The notes below the pieces were generated by a model. The model did not search any database. It saw nothing but the letters and a program-made list of their open reading frames with translations, and was not told the DNA's origin. The position numbers were made by a program, and so were the translations under genes. Below are positions 27,554 to 38,692 of a DNA stretch of 64,000 nucleotides, piece after piece. The stretch's first letter is position 1. Each line of letters starts with the position of its first letter. Origin of the DNA: Buchnera aphidicola (Pemphigus immunis) (GTDB lineage Bacteria > Pseudomonadota > Gammaproteobacteria > Enterobacterales > Enterobacteriaceae); contig NZ_OZ060408.1 of the NCBI RefSeq assembly GCF_964059115.1, forward strand, positions 62,001 to 126,000, given 5' to 3'.

Positions 27554-28437
27554 TCTTTAAAGTGATTTAAGGCATAATTATATAATATATTTTTTTTTAT
27601 ATTGTATATTTTTGCTGTTAATTCTATGGTTTTTTTTAGTGAAATTTCTTTTCTTATTAAATTTAAGGTATGACATATTTGTTGAGTTAACATTTTTTTC
27701 CCCGATAATTTTTGAAATCCTTCTATAATTATTACCATTTCTCCTTTGCAATTTTTTTTATCTTTTTGTAACCATGTTAATAATTCGCTTGATGTTCCAT
27801 GATAAATGGATTCCCAATATTTACTAATTTCTTTTATTAAAACTATATTGCGATTGGATCCAATTTCATTAACTATATCTGTTATGCTGTTTAGTATACG
27901 ATGAGGAGATTCATAGAATATTATTGTTCTTGTTTCTTTTTTTAATGATTGTAACAGATTACAACGTGCTATTTTTTTATTAGGAAGAAATCCTTCGTAG
28001 CAAAAACGATTGGAGGCTATTCCGGAAGCGCTCAGTGCTGCAATAGCAGCGCATGCTCCAGGTAGAGGAGTTACTTTAATTTTATTTTTGTGACAATTTT
28101 TTATCAAAATGAAACCTGGATCATTAATTACTGGAGTACCAGCATTGGATACCAATGCTATTTTTTTTCCTGTTATTAGTTTTTCAATTATTTTTTTGCT
28201 TTGTTTTTTTTCATTTTTTTGATTGATTGATATCAATTTATTAGAAATTTTAAAATTTTTCAATAATACGTGTGTATGATAAATATTTTCGGCAGCAATC
28301 ATATCTACATTTGTCAATATTGTTAATGCTCTTTGAGTTATGTCAGAAAAGTTACCTATTGGAGTAGGGACAATGTATAAAATTCCATTTAATTCTGTTT
28401 TTAAAATATGATTTATTTTATTCTTGATTGGTTTCAT
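27550..28437 (-). CDS. rsmI: 16S rRNA (cytidine-1402-2'-O)-methyltransferase RsmI with altered motifs
   Basis: RsmI methylates the ribose of C1402 in the 16S rRNA decoding centre, using S-adenosylmethionine. The 295 residues align with E. coli RsmI (286) throughout: LYIVPTPIGNFSDITQRAL near residue 20, PLPGACAAIAALSASGI near 123, RFCYEGFLP and FYESPHR. Two normally fixed motifs are changed: AAEDTRHT reads AAENIYHT (residues 48-55) and SDAGTP reads SNAGTP (97-102). Activity may be reduced or lost, though the frame is open. It lies upstream of rnpB in the same direction. Confidence 0.92.
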   Translation of the reverse strand: MKPIKNKINHILKTELNGILYIVPTPIGNFSDITQRALTILTNVDMIAAENIYHTHVLLKNFKISNKLISINQKNEKKQSKKIIEKLITGKKIALVSNAGTPVINDPGFILIKNCHKNKIKVTPLPGACAAIAALSASGIASNRFCYEGFLPNKKIARCNLLQSLKKETRTIIFYESPHRILNSITDIVNEIGSNRNIVLIKEISKYWESIYHGTSSELLTWLQKDKKNCKGEMVIIIEGFQKLSGKKMLTQQICHTLNLIRKEISLKKTIELTAKIYNIKKNILYNYALNHFKE

Positions 28438-28746
28438 TAAGACTCTTTAATATGAAGGTTAATTTAATTTATATATATCATATTGTTTATTTTTTTTTAG
28501 ACATATTTTTATTAAGGATATCTGAGTGTAAAAATAAATACGTTATTTTTTAAAGATATAATTTTAAAAATATTTTATTTATAAGATATTATTAAACAAT
28601 GATGATATGATTTAGTTATAAAGAGATAAATTTTTAATAGAAAAATAAATTTAAAATTATAAAAATTTTGAAGTATTTTATTTTTATTTATAATTTTTAT
28701 AACAGTATAGAATAATAAAATTAATTTTATTTATATGGTGTAAAAA
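28438..28746. other. AT-rich spacer between divergent rsmI and fabB
   Basis: 309 bases, no gene, no clear repeat. Promoters for both neighbours are expected here but not distinct. Confidence 0.6.
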
Positions 28747-29970
28747 TTGAAAAGAGCAGTAGTTACTGGAATAGGAATTATTTCTAGTATTGGAAATAGT
28801 AAAAAAGAAGTATTGTTTTCGTTAAAAAATGGGTTATCAGGAATTGTTTTTTCTGAAGAAATGAAAAATATTGGTATGCGTAGTAACGTATGGGGAAACA
28901 TAAAATTAGATAAAAAATGTTTAATTCCTTATAAATTATTTCGTTTTATGAACGATGCTTCATTATATGCCTATTTATCTATGAAGGAAGCATTGCAGGA
29001 TGCAAATTTAACTCCAGATATATATGAGGAAAATTTGAGAGTTGGTTTAATAGTAGGTTCAGCTGGCGGTTCTCCTAAAAATCAAATTTCTGGTGTTGAT
29101 TCTATACGTGGTTTTCGAGGTTTAAAATCAGTAAGTCCATATGTAATTATTAAAACTATGACTTCAAGTGTTTCAGCTTGTTTGTCAACAATATTCAAAA
29201 TTCATGGAATAAGTTATGCTATAAGTTCAGCATGTTCTTCTTCTTCCCATTGTATTGGAAATGCAGTTGAATTAATAAAAATGGGTAAACAAGACATTAT
29301 TTTTGCAGGAGGTGCTGAAGAAGTAACTTGGGAATTAGGATTTCAGTTTGATGCTATGGGAGTTTTATCAACGAAATATAATAGTGATCCTACAAAGGCA
29401 TCTCGTGTTTTTGACGCAGATCGAGATGGTTTTGTTATTTCAGGTGGAGCAGGCATATTAGTGATTGAAGAATTAAATCATGCATTATCAAGGAGAGCTT
29501 GTATATATGGAGAAATAATAGGGTATGGTGCTACATCTGATGGGAATAGTATTTTTTTATCTTCTGGAAATGGAGCTATACGTTGTATGAAGTTGGCTTT
29601 GAAGGAAGTAACTTTACCAATCGATTATATAAATGTACATGGTACTTCTACAAAACTAGGAGACATTAATGAATTAAATGCTATTTATAAGGTGTTTAGA
29701 ACACAAGGTATTCCGTATATTTCTGCTACTAAATCTATGACAGGACATGCTTTAGGTGCTTCAGGTGTACAAGAAATTATTTATAGTTTATTAATGTTGA
29801 AATATAATTTTATTGCTCCCAGTATCAATATTTTTGAGTTAGATCCTATTATAAAAAATTTACCTATTGTTACTTGTACTATGTTAAAAAAAATTATTAC
29901 GGTGATGTCTAATAATTTTGGATTTGGTGGTACTAATGTTTCTTTAATTATAAAAAAAATTAATTTTTAG
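28747..29970 (+). CDS. fabB: beta-ketoacyl-ACP synthase I
   Basis: FabB elongates fatty acids and is the form needed for unsaturated chains. The Cys-His-His triad is present: C163 in ISSACSSSSHCIG, a histidine in NVHGTSTKLGD and another in TGHALGASG. The 407 residues match E. coli (406). The start codon is TTG: translation as MKRAVVTGIGIISSIG aligns perfectly with E. coli, and the only nearby ATG upstream (28735) runs into TAA after two codons. Only a weak ribosome-binding site is seen. Confidence 0.96.
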   Translation: MKRAVVTGIGIISSIGNSKKEVLFSLKNGLSGIVFSEEMKNIGMRSNVWGNIKLDKKCLIPYKLFRFMNDASLYAYLSMKEALQDANLTPDIYEENLRVGLIVGSAGGSPKNQISGVDSIRGFRGLKSVSPYVIIKTMTSSVSACLSTIFKIHGISYAISSACSSSSHCIGNAVELIKMGKQDIIFAGGAEEVTWELGFQFDAMGVLSTKYNSDPTKASRVFDADRDGFVISGGAGILVIEELNHALSRRACIYGEIIGYGATSDGNSIFLSSGNGAIRCMKLALKEVTLPIDYINVHGTSTKLGDINELNAIYKVFRTQGIPYISATKSMTGHALGASGVQEIIYSLLMLKYNFIAPSINIFELDPIIKNLPIVTCTMLKKIITVMSNNFGFGGTNVSLIIKKINF

Positions 29971-30252
29971 TTTTTGTATTAGATTAAGTGAGTAAATTGA
30001 TTATTTTAAATAAATTAAATTTTTAATAGGATTGTAATTACAATAAATAATGTATTTTATATATGTAGAAATATTTATTGCAATATAGTAAGAAGATATA
30101 TTTTATCTTTTAGTTTATAGAAATTTTTAAAATTAATTTTTTATTGGTATATAAATTTTATTTTTTATATTTATATTTTATATATTTTTATTTTTAATTT
30201 TCATAAAATAATTTTATTAAAATTATTATAATAATTTATTAGGAGTATGGGA

Positions 30253-31206
30253 ATGAATCAATTAGAAGCGTTAAAGAAAATGACTACAGTGGTGGTAGAT
30301 AGTGGTGATATAGAATTTATTGCTAAATTTATTCCTGAAGATGCTACTACTAACCCTACTTTAATATTACAAGCAATGTTTTTAAAACATTATCAGAAAT
30401 TAATTGATGAATCAATCCATTATGCAAAAAAAATAGGAGGTGATTATAAAAATAAGATAGTTAATGCTACTGATAAAATTGCAGTATCTCTTGGTATAAA
30501 AATTTTAAATTTTATATCGGGAAAAGTATCTATTGAAGTGGATTCTCGTTTATCTTTTAACAAAGAATTGTGTATAGAAAAAGCTTATAAATTAATTAAC
30601 ATGTTTGAAGAAGAGGGTTTTGATCGTTCTAGAATTTTAATTAAATTAGCTGCTACTTGGGAAGGAATTAAAGCTGCAGAAGAATTAGAAAAAGATAATA
30701 TTCGTTGTAATTTAACTCTTTTGTTTTCTTTTGTTCAAGCACAAGCGTGTGCAGAAGCAGGTGTTTATCTTATTTCTCCTTTTGTGGGAAGAATTTATGA
30801 TTGGCATAATAAAATTACTCCTCTAAGAACTTATAGTTATGAAAAAGATCCAGGTGTGATGTCTGTACATAGGATATATAATTATTATAAGGAAAATGGT
30901 TATTCTACAATTGTAATGGGTGCTAGTTTTCGAATAAAAGAGCAAATTTTAGGTTTAGCGGGTTGTGATCGTTTAACTATATCACCTATTTTGTTATCAA
31001 AATTACAATCCAGTACTGATATAGTAGAACGTAAATTATTTGATATTAAAAATAAATTTAATCCTACTAGTATAAAGGTGACAGAATCAGATTTTCGTTG
31101 GTTACATAATCAAGATATTATGGCTGTTGAAAAATTATCTGAAGGTATTCGTCAGTTTGGATATGATCAAATTAAACTAGAAAAAATGGTAGCAGATAAA
31201 TTTTAA
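30253..31206 (+). CDS. talA: transaldolase (TalA type)
   Basis: Transaldolase moves a three-carbon unit between sugar phosphates in the non-oxidative pentose phosphate pathway. The Schiff-base lysine is in [11 protein letters not shown] near residue 131. Wording such as [20 protein letters not shown] and EAFRW-like [20 protein letters not shown] is closer to TalA than TalB. AGGAG ends one base before an upstream ATG (30247), too close to use, but 7 bases before ATG 30253, so I start there (317 residues). It forms a tandem with tkt. Confidence 0.95.
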   Translation: MNQLEALKKMTTVVVDSGDIEFIAKFIPEDATTNPTLILQAMFLKHYQKLIDESIHYAKKIGGDYKNKIVNATDKIAVSLGIKILNFISGKVSIEVDSRLSFNKELCIEKAYKLINMFEEEGFDRSRILIKLAATWEGIKAAEELEKDNIRCNLTLLFSFVQAQACAEAGVYLISPFVGRIYDWHNKITPLRTYSYEKDPGVMSVHRIYNYYKENGYSTIVMGASFRIKEQILGLAGCDRLTISPILLSKLQSSTDIVERKLFDIKNKFNPTSIKVTESDFRWLHNQDIMAVEKLSEGIRQFGYDQIKLEKMVADKF

Positions 31207-31295
31207 TGTATGTATATATTTTTAGTATTAAATTATTAAACTGAAAATTATTTTAGAAAAAATATTATTATTTATTAATTTTTATAAGGATAATT

Positions 31296-33287
31296 ATGTA
31301 TTCAGAAAGAGATTTAGCAAATGCAATTAGGGTGTTAAGTATGGATGCAATTCAAAAAGCTAATTCAGGGCATCCTGGAACACCGATGGGTATGGCTGAT
31401 ATCGCTGCAGTTTTATGGAGAAATTTTTTAAAGCATAATCCTACAAATCCTTTATGGTATGATAGAGATCGTTTTGTTTTGTCTAATGGTCATGGATCTA
31501 TGTTGTTATATAGTCTTTTACATTTGACAGGATATGATGTATCTATTGAAGATTTAAAAAATTTTAGACAGATGAATTCTAAAACACCTGGACATCCTGA
31601 GATTGGATCTACTCCTGGGATAGAAATTACCACTGGACCATTAGGTCAAGGTTTAGCATCAGCAGTAGGTATGGCAATAGCTGAACGTACTTTGGCATCT
31701 TATTTTAATCGTTCTTATTATAATATTGTTGATCATTATACATGGGTTTTTATGGGCGATGGATGTATGATGGAAGGTATATCTCATGAAGTATGTTCCT
31801 TGGCTGGGACTTTAGGATTAGGAAAATTAATTGTTTTTTATGATAAAAATGGAATATCTATAGATGGTGAAATAAATGATTGGTGCAACGATGATACTGC
31901 TTTGCGTTTTAAATCTTATCATTGGCATGTTGTCAATAATGTAGATGGTCATGCTCCTGAAGAAATCAGGAATGCCATTATAGAATCTAAAAGTGTTATA
32001 GATCGTCCATCTATTATTATTTGTAATACAATAATTGGTTTTGGTTCTCCTAATAAATCAGGAACAGAGGAATCACATGGTGCTCCGTTAGGTGAGAAAG
32101 AAATATTTTTAACAAGAAAAGTATTAAAGTGGAGCTATGAACCCTTTCAGATACCTGATGAAATTTATGAAAAATGGAATGCTACAGATATTGGGAAATC
32201 TAGAGAAGAAATATGGAATAAAAAATTTAATGAGTACAAGATTCATTATCCTGATTTGGCAGAAGAATATATTCGTCGCATGAAAAGAGATTTGCCAAAT
32301 GATTGGAATGAAAAAATTAATACATTTTTAGAAAAATTAAAGGAATATCCTGAAAATATAGCGACCAGAAAAGCTTCTCAAAATATATTGGAAATTTTAG
32401 GTAATTTATTACCCGAATTAATAGGAGGATCTGCTGATCTTGCTCCTAGTAATTTGACTATGTGGTCGGGTTCTTTGTCAATTAAAAATCATTTATCTGG
32501 AAATTATATTCATTATGGTGTAAGGGAATTTGGGATGACTGCAATTTCTAATGGTATTGCACATCATGGAGGTTTTATACCATATAGTGCTACTTTTTTA
32601 ATATTTGTTGAGTATGCGCGAAATGCAGTTCGTATGGCAGCATTAATGAAAACTCAACAAATTCTCATATATACTCATGATTCCATTGGTTTAGGGGAAG
32701 ATGGTCCAACACATCAACCGATAGAACAACTAGCGAGTTTACGTTTCACACCTAATATGAGCGTTTGGAGACCTAGTGATCAAATAGAAACAGTTATTGC
32801 ATGGAAATACGCTGTAGAAAGGAAAAATGGACCAACAGCTTTAATTTTATCACGTCAAAATTTATTTCAGTTTTCTAGAACTAAATTGCAAATAAATAAT
32901 ATAGAGCGAGGTGGATATATTTTTTATGAAAATGTTACTTTTCCTGATTTAATTATTATATCTACTGGTTCTGAATTAAAAATTGCATTAGATGTTGCTA
33001 AAATATTAGATTCTATTGGTTATAAGATCAGAGTGGTATCAATGCCTTCGACGGATGTATTTGATCAACAAGATTTATTTTATCGTGAAAATGTTCTTCC
33101 TTCTGTTGTTTCTCAACGGGTTGCTATTGAAGCTAGTATGAAAGATTTTTGGTATAAATATGTTGGTTTAAAAGGTTTAATTATTGGAATGGATACATTT
33201 GGTGATTCTGCTCCTGCTGAACAATTATTTAATAAATTTGGTTTTAGTGTGGAAAATATAGTAAAAAAAATAAAGTTATTTTTTTAG
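31296..33287 (+). CDS. tkt: transketolase
   Basis: Transketolase transfers two-carbon units using thiamine diphosphate, linking talA and gnd to make ribose 5-phosphate and erythrose 4-phosphate. The 663 residues match E. coli. [19 protein letters not shown] near residue 22, the cofactor block [18 protein letters not shown] near 155, and [17 protein letters not shown] near 465 are all present. An AAGGATAATT site precedes the ATG. It lies 89 bases after talA, probably in one transcript. Confidence 0.97.
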   Translation: MYSERDLANAIRVLSMDAIQKANSGHPGTPMGMADIAAVLWRNFLKHNPTNPLWYDRDRFVLSNGHGSMLLYSLLHLTGYDVSIEDLKNFRQMNSKTPGHPEIGSTPGIEITTGPLGQGLASAVGMAIAERTLASYFNRSYYNIVDHYTWVFMGDGCMMEGISHEVCSLAGTLGLGKLIVFYDKNGISIDGEINDWCNDDTALRFKSYHWHVVNNVDGHAPEEIRNAIIESKSVIDRPSIIICNTIIGFGSPNKSGTEESHGAPLGEKEIFLTRKVLKWSYEPFQIPDEIYEKWNATDIGKSREEIWNKKFNEYKIHYPDLAEEYIRRMKRDLPNDWNEKINTFLEKLKEYPENIATRKASQNILEILGNLLPELIGGSADLAPSNLTMWSGSLSIKNHLSGNYIHYGVREFGMTAISNGIAHHGGFIPYSATFLIFVEYARNAVRMAALMKTQQILIYTHDSIGLGEDGPTHQPIEQLASLRFTPNMSVWRPSDQIETVIAWKYAVERKNGPTALILSRQNLFQFSRTKLQINNIERGGYIFYENVTFPDLIIISTGSELKIALDVAKILDSIGYKIRVVSMPSTDVFDQQDLFYRENVLPSVVSQRVAIEASMKDFWYKYVGLKGLIIGMDTFGDSAPAEQLFNKFGFSVENIVKKIKLFF

Positions 33288-33321
33288 TTTTTATATTTTA
33301 TTTTTTATCTTTTGATGTTTT

Positions 33322-33359
33322 TTCAATATATTTGGATAATTTTTATCCAATATATTGAA
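33322..33359 (+). terminator. hairpin after tkt
   Basis: TTCAATATATTTGGATAA pairs with TTATCCAATATATTGAA, 17 bp with one bulged T and a 3-base loop. It starts 35 bases after the tkt stop and is followed by a weak T-containing stretch. It probably ends the talA-tkt transcript. Confidence 0.55.
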
Positions 33360-33514
33360 TTAGATTTAATTTAAATAATTAAAGTAGTAAAAAATTATAT
33401 GTTATTTTATTTTTTTATATAGTTAAATTTTTAATAATATTTTTTTTATTGTGTTTTAATTTTTATTAAAATTAATATTTTTATATATTCTGATTTAATT
33501 TTAAAGGATATCTT

Positions 33515-34642
33515 ATGTTTTGTCCAATTATTAATTTAGCAAAGGAACTTATTAATATTCCGTCTATTAGTCCTCTTGATTTAGGATGTCAAAACATTAT
33601 TGCTAAACGTCTTTCTAGTATAGGTTTTACAGTAGAAATAATGAATTTTAAGGATACTTGTAATTTATGGGCTACTAGGGGTAAAGGGAAAACATTAACT
33701 TTATTAGGACATACTGATGTTGTACATCCAGGTAAAATTTGTCATTGGAATAGTTTGCCATTTGAATCTGTTGTGAAAGACGGAATGTTATTTGGTAGAG
33801 GCTCTGCTGATATGAAAGGTGCTTTGGCAGCTATGGTAGTGGCTGTAGAGAGGTGTATTGCATCTGTTCCTAAACATAATGGAAGACTATCTTTTTTAAT
33901 TACTTCAGATGAAGAATCAAGTGCGGTCAATGGTACTAAAAAAGTTTTAGAAAAGTTAAATTTACGGAATGAAAAAATTGATTATTGTTTAGTAGGAGAA
34001 CCGTCTAGTTCTAATATATTGGGAGATGTTATTAAAAATGGCCGTCGAGGATCTATGACAGCAAATCTTACCATTTATGGAATTCAAGGACATGTTGCAT
34101 ATCCTCAGTTTGCTAAAAATCCAATACATTTTATTGTTCCTTTTCTTTCATCTTTAATATCTACTGAGTGGAGTATTGGAAATATAAATTTTCCATCTAC
34201 TAGTATGCAATTAACTGATATTAGATCAGGAAAAGGAGGAAATAATATTATTCCTGGAGAAATTTTCATACAATTTAATTTTCGATTTGGGAATGATATT
34301 ACTTCTGATAATATTAAAGATATTGTTAATGAATTATTGTCTAAGCATTTATTGAAATATACTATTAATTGGAACATTTCCGCTAAACCTTTTCTTACTC
34401 GATCAGGTAATTTATTAAATACAGTTAAAAAAGTAGTTAAACATGTTGGTGGTATTATTCCAAAAGTATTGACAACAGGTGGTACTTCTGATGGTCGTTT
34501 TTTTTCGATTATGGGAGCACAAGTAGTAGAATTAGGTTTAATTAATAAGACTATTCATAAAGTTAATGAATATACCAAAGTTGTTGATTTACAGTTATTA
34601 ACTAAAATGTACGAGAATATTATAAAAGATTTAATTTTTTAA
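33515..34642 (+). CDS. dapE: succinyl-diaminopimelate desuccinylase
   Basis: DapE frees LL-diaminopimelate in the lysine and peptidoglycan pathway, using two zinc ions. Metal and catalytic blocks are LLGHTDVVHPG near residue 66, GRGSADMKGALAAMV near 97, SDEESSA near 132 and GEPSSSN near 163; IIPGEIFIQFNFRF and TGGTSDGRF follow. The 375 residues equal E. coli. AAAGGATATCTT precedes the ATG. dapA faces it from the other side. Confidence 0.97.
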   Translation: MFCPIINLAKELINIPSISPLDLGCQNIIAKRLSSIGFTVEIMNFKDTCNLWATRGKGKTLTLLGHTDVVHPGKICHWNSLPFESVVKDGMLFGRGSADMKGALAAMVVAVERCIASVPKHNGRLSFLITSDEESSAVNGTKKVLEKLNLRNEKIDYCLVGEPSSSNILGDVIKNGRRGSMTANLTIYGIQGHVAYPQFAKNPIHFIVPFLSSLISTEWSIGNINFPSTSMQLTDIRSGKGGNNIIPGEIFIQFNFRFGNDITSDNIKDIVNELLSKHLLKYTINWNISAKPFLTRSGNLLNTVKKVVKHVGGIIPKVLTTGGTSDGRFFSIMGAQVVELGLINKTIHKVNEYTKVVDLQLLTKMYENIIKDLIF

Positions 34643-34683
34643 AAAATATATTTGAATTTATTTTTTATCTATATGAAATATAT

Positions 34684-34706
34684 CAGAGTATCAAAATGAT
34701 ACTCTG
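34684..34706. terminator. hairpin between convergent dapE and dapA
   Basis: CAGAGTATCA and TGATACTCTG pair perfectly over 10 bp with a 3-base loop. It lies 41 bases past the dapE stop. TTGTTAATAG follows on the plus strand. Position and symmetry suggest an end signal for dapE. Confidence 0.55.
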
Positions 34707-34894
34707 TTGTTAATAGATAATAAATAATTTTTATTATATAGATATTAGGATTAATATTTTTTTAGATTATTTTTAAAATAAAATTTTATATTATCAATTT
34801 TAATGGATTTTACAGTTAAATTTTATTTTTATAAAAGTAATAAGAATTATATTAAAATTTAATTATAGTATATAATAAGCATTGTAATAATTTT

Positions 34895-35776
34895 TTAAGG
34901 GTACAATTTTAGGTCTTCAAGTATTTGTTTTAAAATAGTTTTTGTAGAATTTGAAATTTTTGTCATAGGTAGACGAAGTGTATCAGTTTTTATCAATCCT
35001 AATTTTTTTGCTGCCCATTTAACTGGTATAGGATTTGGTTCTTTAAATAGTACTTTATGTAGGGGCATTAAACGTTGGTTAATGAGACGAGCAGCATTAA
35101 AATCTTTTTTTAATGCTAATGAACATATTTTTTGTATTTCTAATGCAGCAATGTTAGCTGTTACTGAAATTACTCCATTTCCGCCTAGCTGCATAAAATC
35201 TAAAGCTGTTTCATCATCTCCACTAAAAATTATGAAATCATCTTTAACGTATGGTTTTATTAAATGAATTCTTGACAAATCTCCAGTAGCTTCTTTAATG
35301 CCTATTATATTTTTTAATTTGGCTAATTTAATTACTGTTTTAGGAAGTAAATCACATCCTGTACGAGCTGGAACATTATAAAGAATTTGAGGTAAATTGC
35401 TATTTTCAGAGATAGATTTAAAGTGTTGATATAGACCTTCTTGAGTAGGTCTATTATAGTAAGGAGTTACTGTTAAACAAGCTTTTATACCTGATTTTTC
35501 GAATTTTTTAGTTAATAAAATACTTTCAGATGTTGCATTAGATCCTGTACCTGCAATGACAGGAATTCTTTCATCAGCTAAATCAAGAGTTAGCATAATT
35601 ACACGACTATGTTCTTCTGGATTCAGTGTAGCTGATTCTCCAGTAGTTCCAACGGCAACGATTGCCGAAGTGCCATTTTTAATATGATAATTAATTAATT
35701 TTTTTAAGCTTTGTTGACAAATTTTTCCTTTTTCATCCATTGGTGTAATTAAAGCTACTATGCTTCCTTTAAACAT
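34895..35776 (-). CDS. dapA: 4-hydroxy-tetrahydrodipicolinate synthase
   Basis: DapA condenses pyruvate with aspartate semialdehyde, the entry to lysine synthesis. The Schiff-base lysine is K161 in [10 protein letters not shown]44, T45, Y107, Y133 and R138 are at the same numbers as in E. coli ([26 protein letters not shown]). 293 residues versus 292. In E. coli gcvR and bcp lie beside dapA; here bcp is the divergent neighbour and gcvR is absent. Confidence 0.97.
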   Translation of the reverse strand: MFKGSIVALITPMDEKGKICQQSLKKLINYHIKNGTSAIVAVGTTGESATLNPEEHSRVIMLTLDLADERIPVIAGTGSNATSESILLTKKFEKSGIKACLTVTPYYNRPTQEGLYQHFKSISENSNLPQILYNVPARTGCDLLPKTVIKLAKLKNIIGIKEATGDLSRIHLIKPYVKDDFIIFSGDDETALDFMQLGGNGVISVTANIAALEIQKICSLALKKDFNAARLINQRLMPLHKVLFKEPNPIPVKWAAKKLGLIKTDTLRLPMTKISNSTKTILKQILEDLKLYP

Positions 35777-36192
35777 TTTATTTTCTCTCTTTAAAATAAT
35801 GATATTTAATGACTATAGAAAAGTTGCTGTTATAGAATTATATAATAAATTTAAGTATTTTTTAATTTGATTTTCGTAGAGATATTAAATAAAAATTATT
35901 TTAATATATTTGTTTTATATAACATTTTTTTTTTTCGCTAGTACAGATATTTATATTTATTTTTTAAAAATAAATTTTACTTTTTATTATAATATAAGAT
36001 CATATCTTATCTTTTAAAATAATTAAATTGATATTCTTTGAATATGATTATGTTTTATGTATTAAAAAATAATTTTATTCAGATAGATATTTTAGAAAGT
36101 ATTATTTTAATAATAAAAAATACTTTTATGTAACAATCCCATTTTTTAATGAAAATATAAATAATATTAATAAAAATAAATAAGGACATAGA
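35777..36192. other. AT-rich spacer between divergent dapA and bcp
   Basis: 416 bases with no recognisable gene. In E. coli gcvR, a regulator of glycine cleavage, occupies this position between dapA and bcp; I see no trace of it. Confidence 0.6.
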
Positions 36193-36654
36193 ATGAATAA
36201 ACTTCACCCAGGAGATTTTGCTCCTGAATGTATTTTACTTGATCAAGATAATCAATTAGTTAATTTAATTGATTATCTTGGAAAAAAAGTTTTAATGTAT
36301 TTTTATCCTAAAGCTATGACTCCTAGTTGTACAATACAAGCGTGTAATTTAAGAGATCACATAGAAAGTTTCAAGAAATTTAATGTTGAAATTTTAGGAA
36401 TTAGTATTGATACACCTGATAAATTATTACGTTTTTCGGAAAAAGAGATGCTAGATTTTACATTATTGTCAGATAAGGAACATGTAGTTAGTAATAATTT
36501 CGGGGTATGGGGAGAAAAAAAATTCATGGGAAAGAAATATTATGGAATACATCGTACTACTTTTTTAATTAATGAACTAGGTAAGATTGAAAAAATTTTT
36601 AAAAATTTTAAAGTGGAAATTCATCATTTAATTATATTAAAATATCTTCAATAA
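36193..36654 (+). CDS. bcp: thioredoxin-dependent thiol peroxidase Bcp
   Basis: Bcp is a peroxiredoxin that reduces hydroperoxides with thioredoxin. The peroxidatic cysteine is C46 and the likely resolving cysteine C51 in YPKAMTPSCTIQACNLRDH. GVWGEKKFMGKKYYGIHRTT is a second signature. The 153 residues are close to E. coli (156). A TAAGGACATAGA site precedes the ATG. Confidence 0.96.
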   Translation: MNKLHPGDFAPECILLDQDNQLVNLIDYLGKKVLMYFYPKAMTPSCTIQACNLRDHIESFKKFNVEILGISIDTPDKLLRFSEKEMLDFTLLSDKEHVVSNNFGVWGEKKFMGKKYYGIHRTTFLINELGKIEKIFKNFKVEIHHLIILKYLQ

Positions 36655-36683
36655 GTAAAATAAATACAGATATAAGATTTGAT

Positions 36684-36709
36684 GCTACTAAAATTTTAAA
36701 TTTAGTAGC
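36684..36709. terminator. hairpin between convergent bcp and aroC
   Basis: GCTACTAAA and TTTAGTAGC pair over 9 bp with an 8-base loop. It lies 30 bases after bcp and 17 bases from the aroC stop. It likely serves both transcripts; U tails are modest. Confidence 0.5.
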
Positions 36710-36725
36710 AAATTATTTAATAATA

Positions 36726-37814
36726 TTAAATATTTTTTTTACTAAGTAAATTGTCATTACTGCATTGTCCACGATATCTTAGTAAATGATCCATTAAAAC
36801 TATAGCTACCATTGCTTCTGCTATTGGAACTGCTCTTAGACCGACACAGGGATCATGGCGTCCTTTTACAACAATTTTTTCTTCTTCATTTAAATTATTT
36901 ATAGTATTTCCTGGAATACCTATACTAGATGTTGGTTTTAATGCTATTTTAGCAACGATATTCTCTCCGTTACTGATTCCTCCTAAAATTCCACCTGCAT
37001 GATTAGTTATAAAACCTTTCTTATTTATTTCGTCTCGATGTTGGCTACCTTTTTGAGTAATTACAGAAAATCCGTCTCCGATTTCTATACCTTTTACTGC
37101 ATTTATACTCATAAGCGCGTGGGCAAGATCTGCATCTAGTCTATCAAAAACTGGTTCTCCTAATCCGATGGGAACGTTATGGGCTATTATTATTATTTTT
37201 GCTCCTATAGAATCATGTTCTTTTTTTAATTTTTTCATATAATTTTCGAGAACAGGAACTTGATGAATATTGGGGCAAAAAAAATCATTATTTTCTACTT
37301 CTTGCCAAGATTGAAATTTACATGGAATGTTACCTAATTGAGATAAATATCCTCTTATTTTTATTTTATATTTTAAATTAAGATATTTTTTTGCTATTGC
37401 TCCAGCAGCAACTCTCATAGTTGTTTCTCGAGCAGATGATCTTCCTCCTCCTCTGTAATCTCTTAGTCCATATTTTTTCTCGTAAGTATAATCCGCATGT
37501 CCAGGTCTAAATATATTTTTAATTTTTTCATAATCTTGTGAACGTTGATCGGTGTTATTGATCATTAATCCCATACTTGTTCCGGTAGTTACTCCATTAA
37601 ATATACCTGACAGAATATTAATTTGATCTTTTTCACGACGTTGGGTTGTATATTTTGATTTTCCTGGTTTTCTACGATTTAGTTCTTTTTGTAAATCATC
37701 AGTAGATAATGGGAATCCAGGAGGAATACCATCTATAATACAACCTAATGAAGGGCCATGTGATTCTCCAAATGTAGTTATGGTAAACATTTTTCCAATT
37801 TTGTTTCCAGCCAT
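36726..37814 (-). CDS. aroC: chorismate synthase
   Basis: AroC makes chorismate, the branch point to phenylalanine, tyrosine and tryptophan, using reduced FMN. The signatures [18 protein letters not shown] near residue 17, [20 protein letters not shown] near 130 and [18 protein letters not shown] near 330 are present. 362 residues, as in E. coli (361). AAGGAAAATAC precedes the ATG. Central to the symbiont's aromatic amino acid supply. Confidence 0.97.
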   Translation of the reverse strand: MAGNKIGKMFTITTFGESHGPSLGCIIDGIPPGFPLSTDDLQKELNRRKPGKSKYTTQRREKDQINILSGIFNGVTTGTSMGLMINNTDQRSQDYEKIKNIFRPGHADYTYEKKYGLRDYRGGGRSSARETTMRVAAGAIAKKYLNLKYKIKIRGYLSQLGNIPCKFQSWQEVENNDFFCPNIHQVPVLENYMKKLKKEHDSIGAKIIIIAHNVPIGLGEPVFDRLDADLAHALMSINAVKGIEIGDGFSVITQKGSQHRDEINKKGFITNHAGGILGGISNGENIVAKIALKPTSSIGIPGNTINNLNEEEKIVVKGRHDPCVGLRAVPIAEAMVAIVLMDHLLRYRGQCSNDNLLSKKNI

Positions 37815-38158
37815 GTATTTTCCTTATATTTTTAGATGATAAAATTATAATTTAAAGTATGGATTTGATAATTAGTTAATTTGATAAAAGTAAAGTTAAA
37901 TATTTTCAATAAGTGTATAAGACTGATTTTTTATATTTTTTATATAATATAATATTTTATTATATAATTATTTTTGTTGTTTCGGTGTCAATAGGTTAAA
38001 TAATATATAATGTAAATATTTTATTGACTTTTTAGCTGTTTACAAATTATCTTGAATAATATCTATTTATTAAATAAGGAGGTATTGCTAAAATTATAGT
38101 TTATTTTAAATCAGAATATAGATTTTATAGGTAATTATTATTTTAGTGATTTAAAATT
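37815..38158. other. spacer between divergent aroC and smrB, with an orphan Shine-Dalgarno sequence
   Basis: 344 bases without a recognisable gene. In E. coli prmB lies upstream of aroC here and is absent. TAAGGAGGT at about 38085-38093 is the most complete ribosome-binding sequence I noticed in the window, but it is 65 bases before the smrB ATG and precedes only tiny frames (TTG with 4 codons, ATT with 16). Confidence 0.55.
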
Positions 38159-38692
38159 ATGAGTAAAAGTAGTTCTATTATCTTCGAAGATAATTTTATT
38201 TTTAATCAGTTTATTAATGGAACAAAAAAAATAGTACAAGATACTATATATCATTCTCGGATCAGTAAACAAGGAAATTGTAATTTTTTAAGAAGGAAAA
38301 TTCATGAAGCAGAAGCGCATGCTCATTATTTTTCATCATATAGTTTACAGACTAAAATAAATGATGGTTCAGGGTGTTATGTACGTAACGATACTAATAA
38401 AAAGGAGTTATATGATTTAAAAAAAGGGAAATATAATCCTGATATTTTTCTTGATTTACATGGTTTAACACGATATGAAGCAAAGAGAGAATTAGGGAAA
38501 TTAATAGCTATTTGTAGAGAAAAACATTTTTTTTGTGCAGGAATTATACATGGTCATGGTAAACATATTTTAAAACAAGAAACTCCTTTATGGTTATCTA
38601 AACATCCTGATATAATAGCATTTTATCGTTCATCAAAAGTATTTGGAAATGGAGCTGCTATTATTTTTTTAATTGAAATAGATAAAAATTAA
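38159..38692 (+). CDS. smrB: ribosome rescue endonuclease SmrB (Smr domain)
   Basis: SmrB cuts mRNA between collided ribosomes in E. coli. The Smr domain is intact: DLHGL at residues 99-103 and the HGHGKHIL block at 131-138, followed by KQETPLWLSKHPDIIAFYRS. The 177 residues match E. coli (183) including the N-terminal ribosome-docking part (GTKKIVQDTI). The gene has a poor ribosome-binding site at ATG 38159; the strong one upstream is out of reach. Confidence 0.93.
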   Translation: MSKSSSIIFEDNFIFNQFINGTKKIVQDTIYHSRISKQGNCNFLRRKIHEAEAHAHYFSSYSLQTKINDGSGCYVRNDTNKKELYDLKKGKYNPDIFLDLHGLTRYEAKRELGKLIAICREKHFFCAGIIHGHGKHILKQETPLWLSKHPDIIAFYRSSKVFGNGAAIIFLIEIDKN

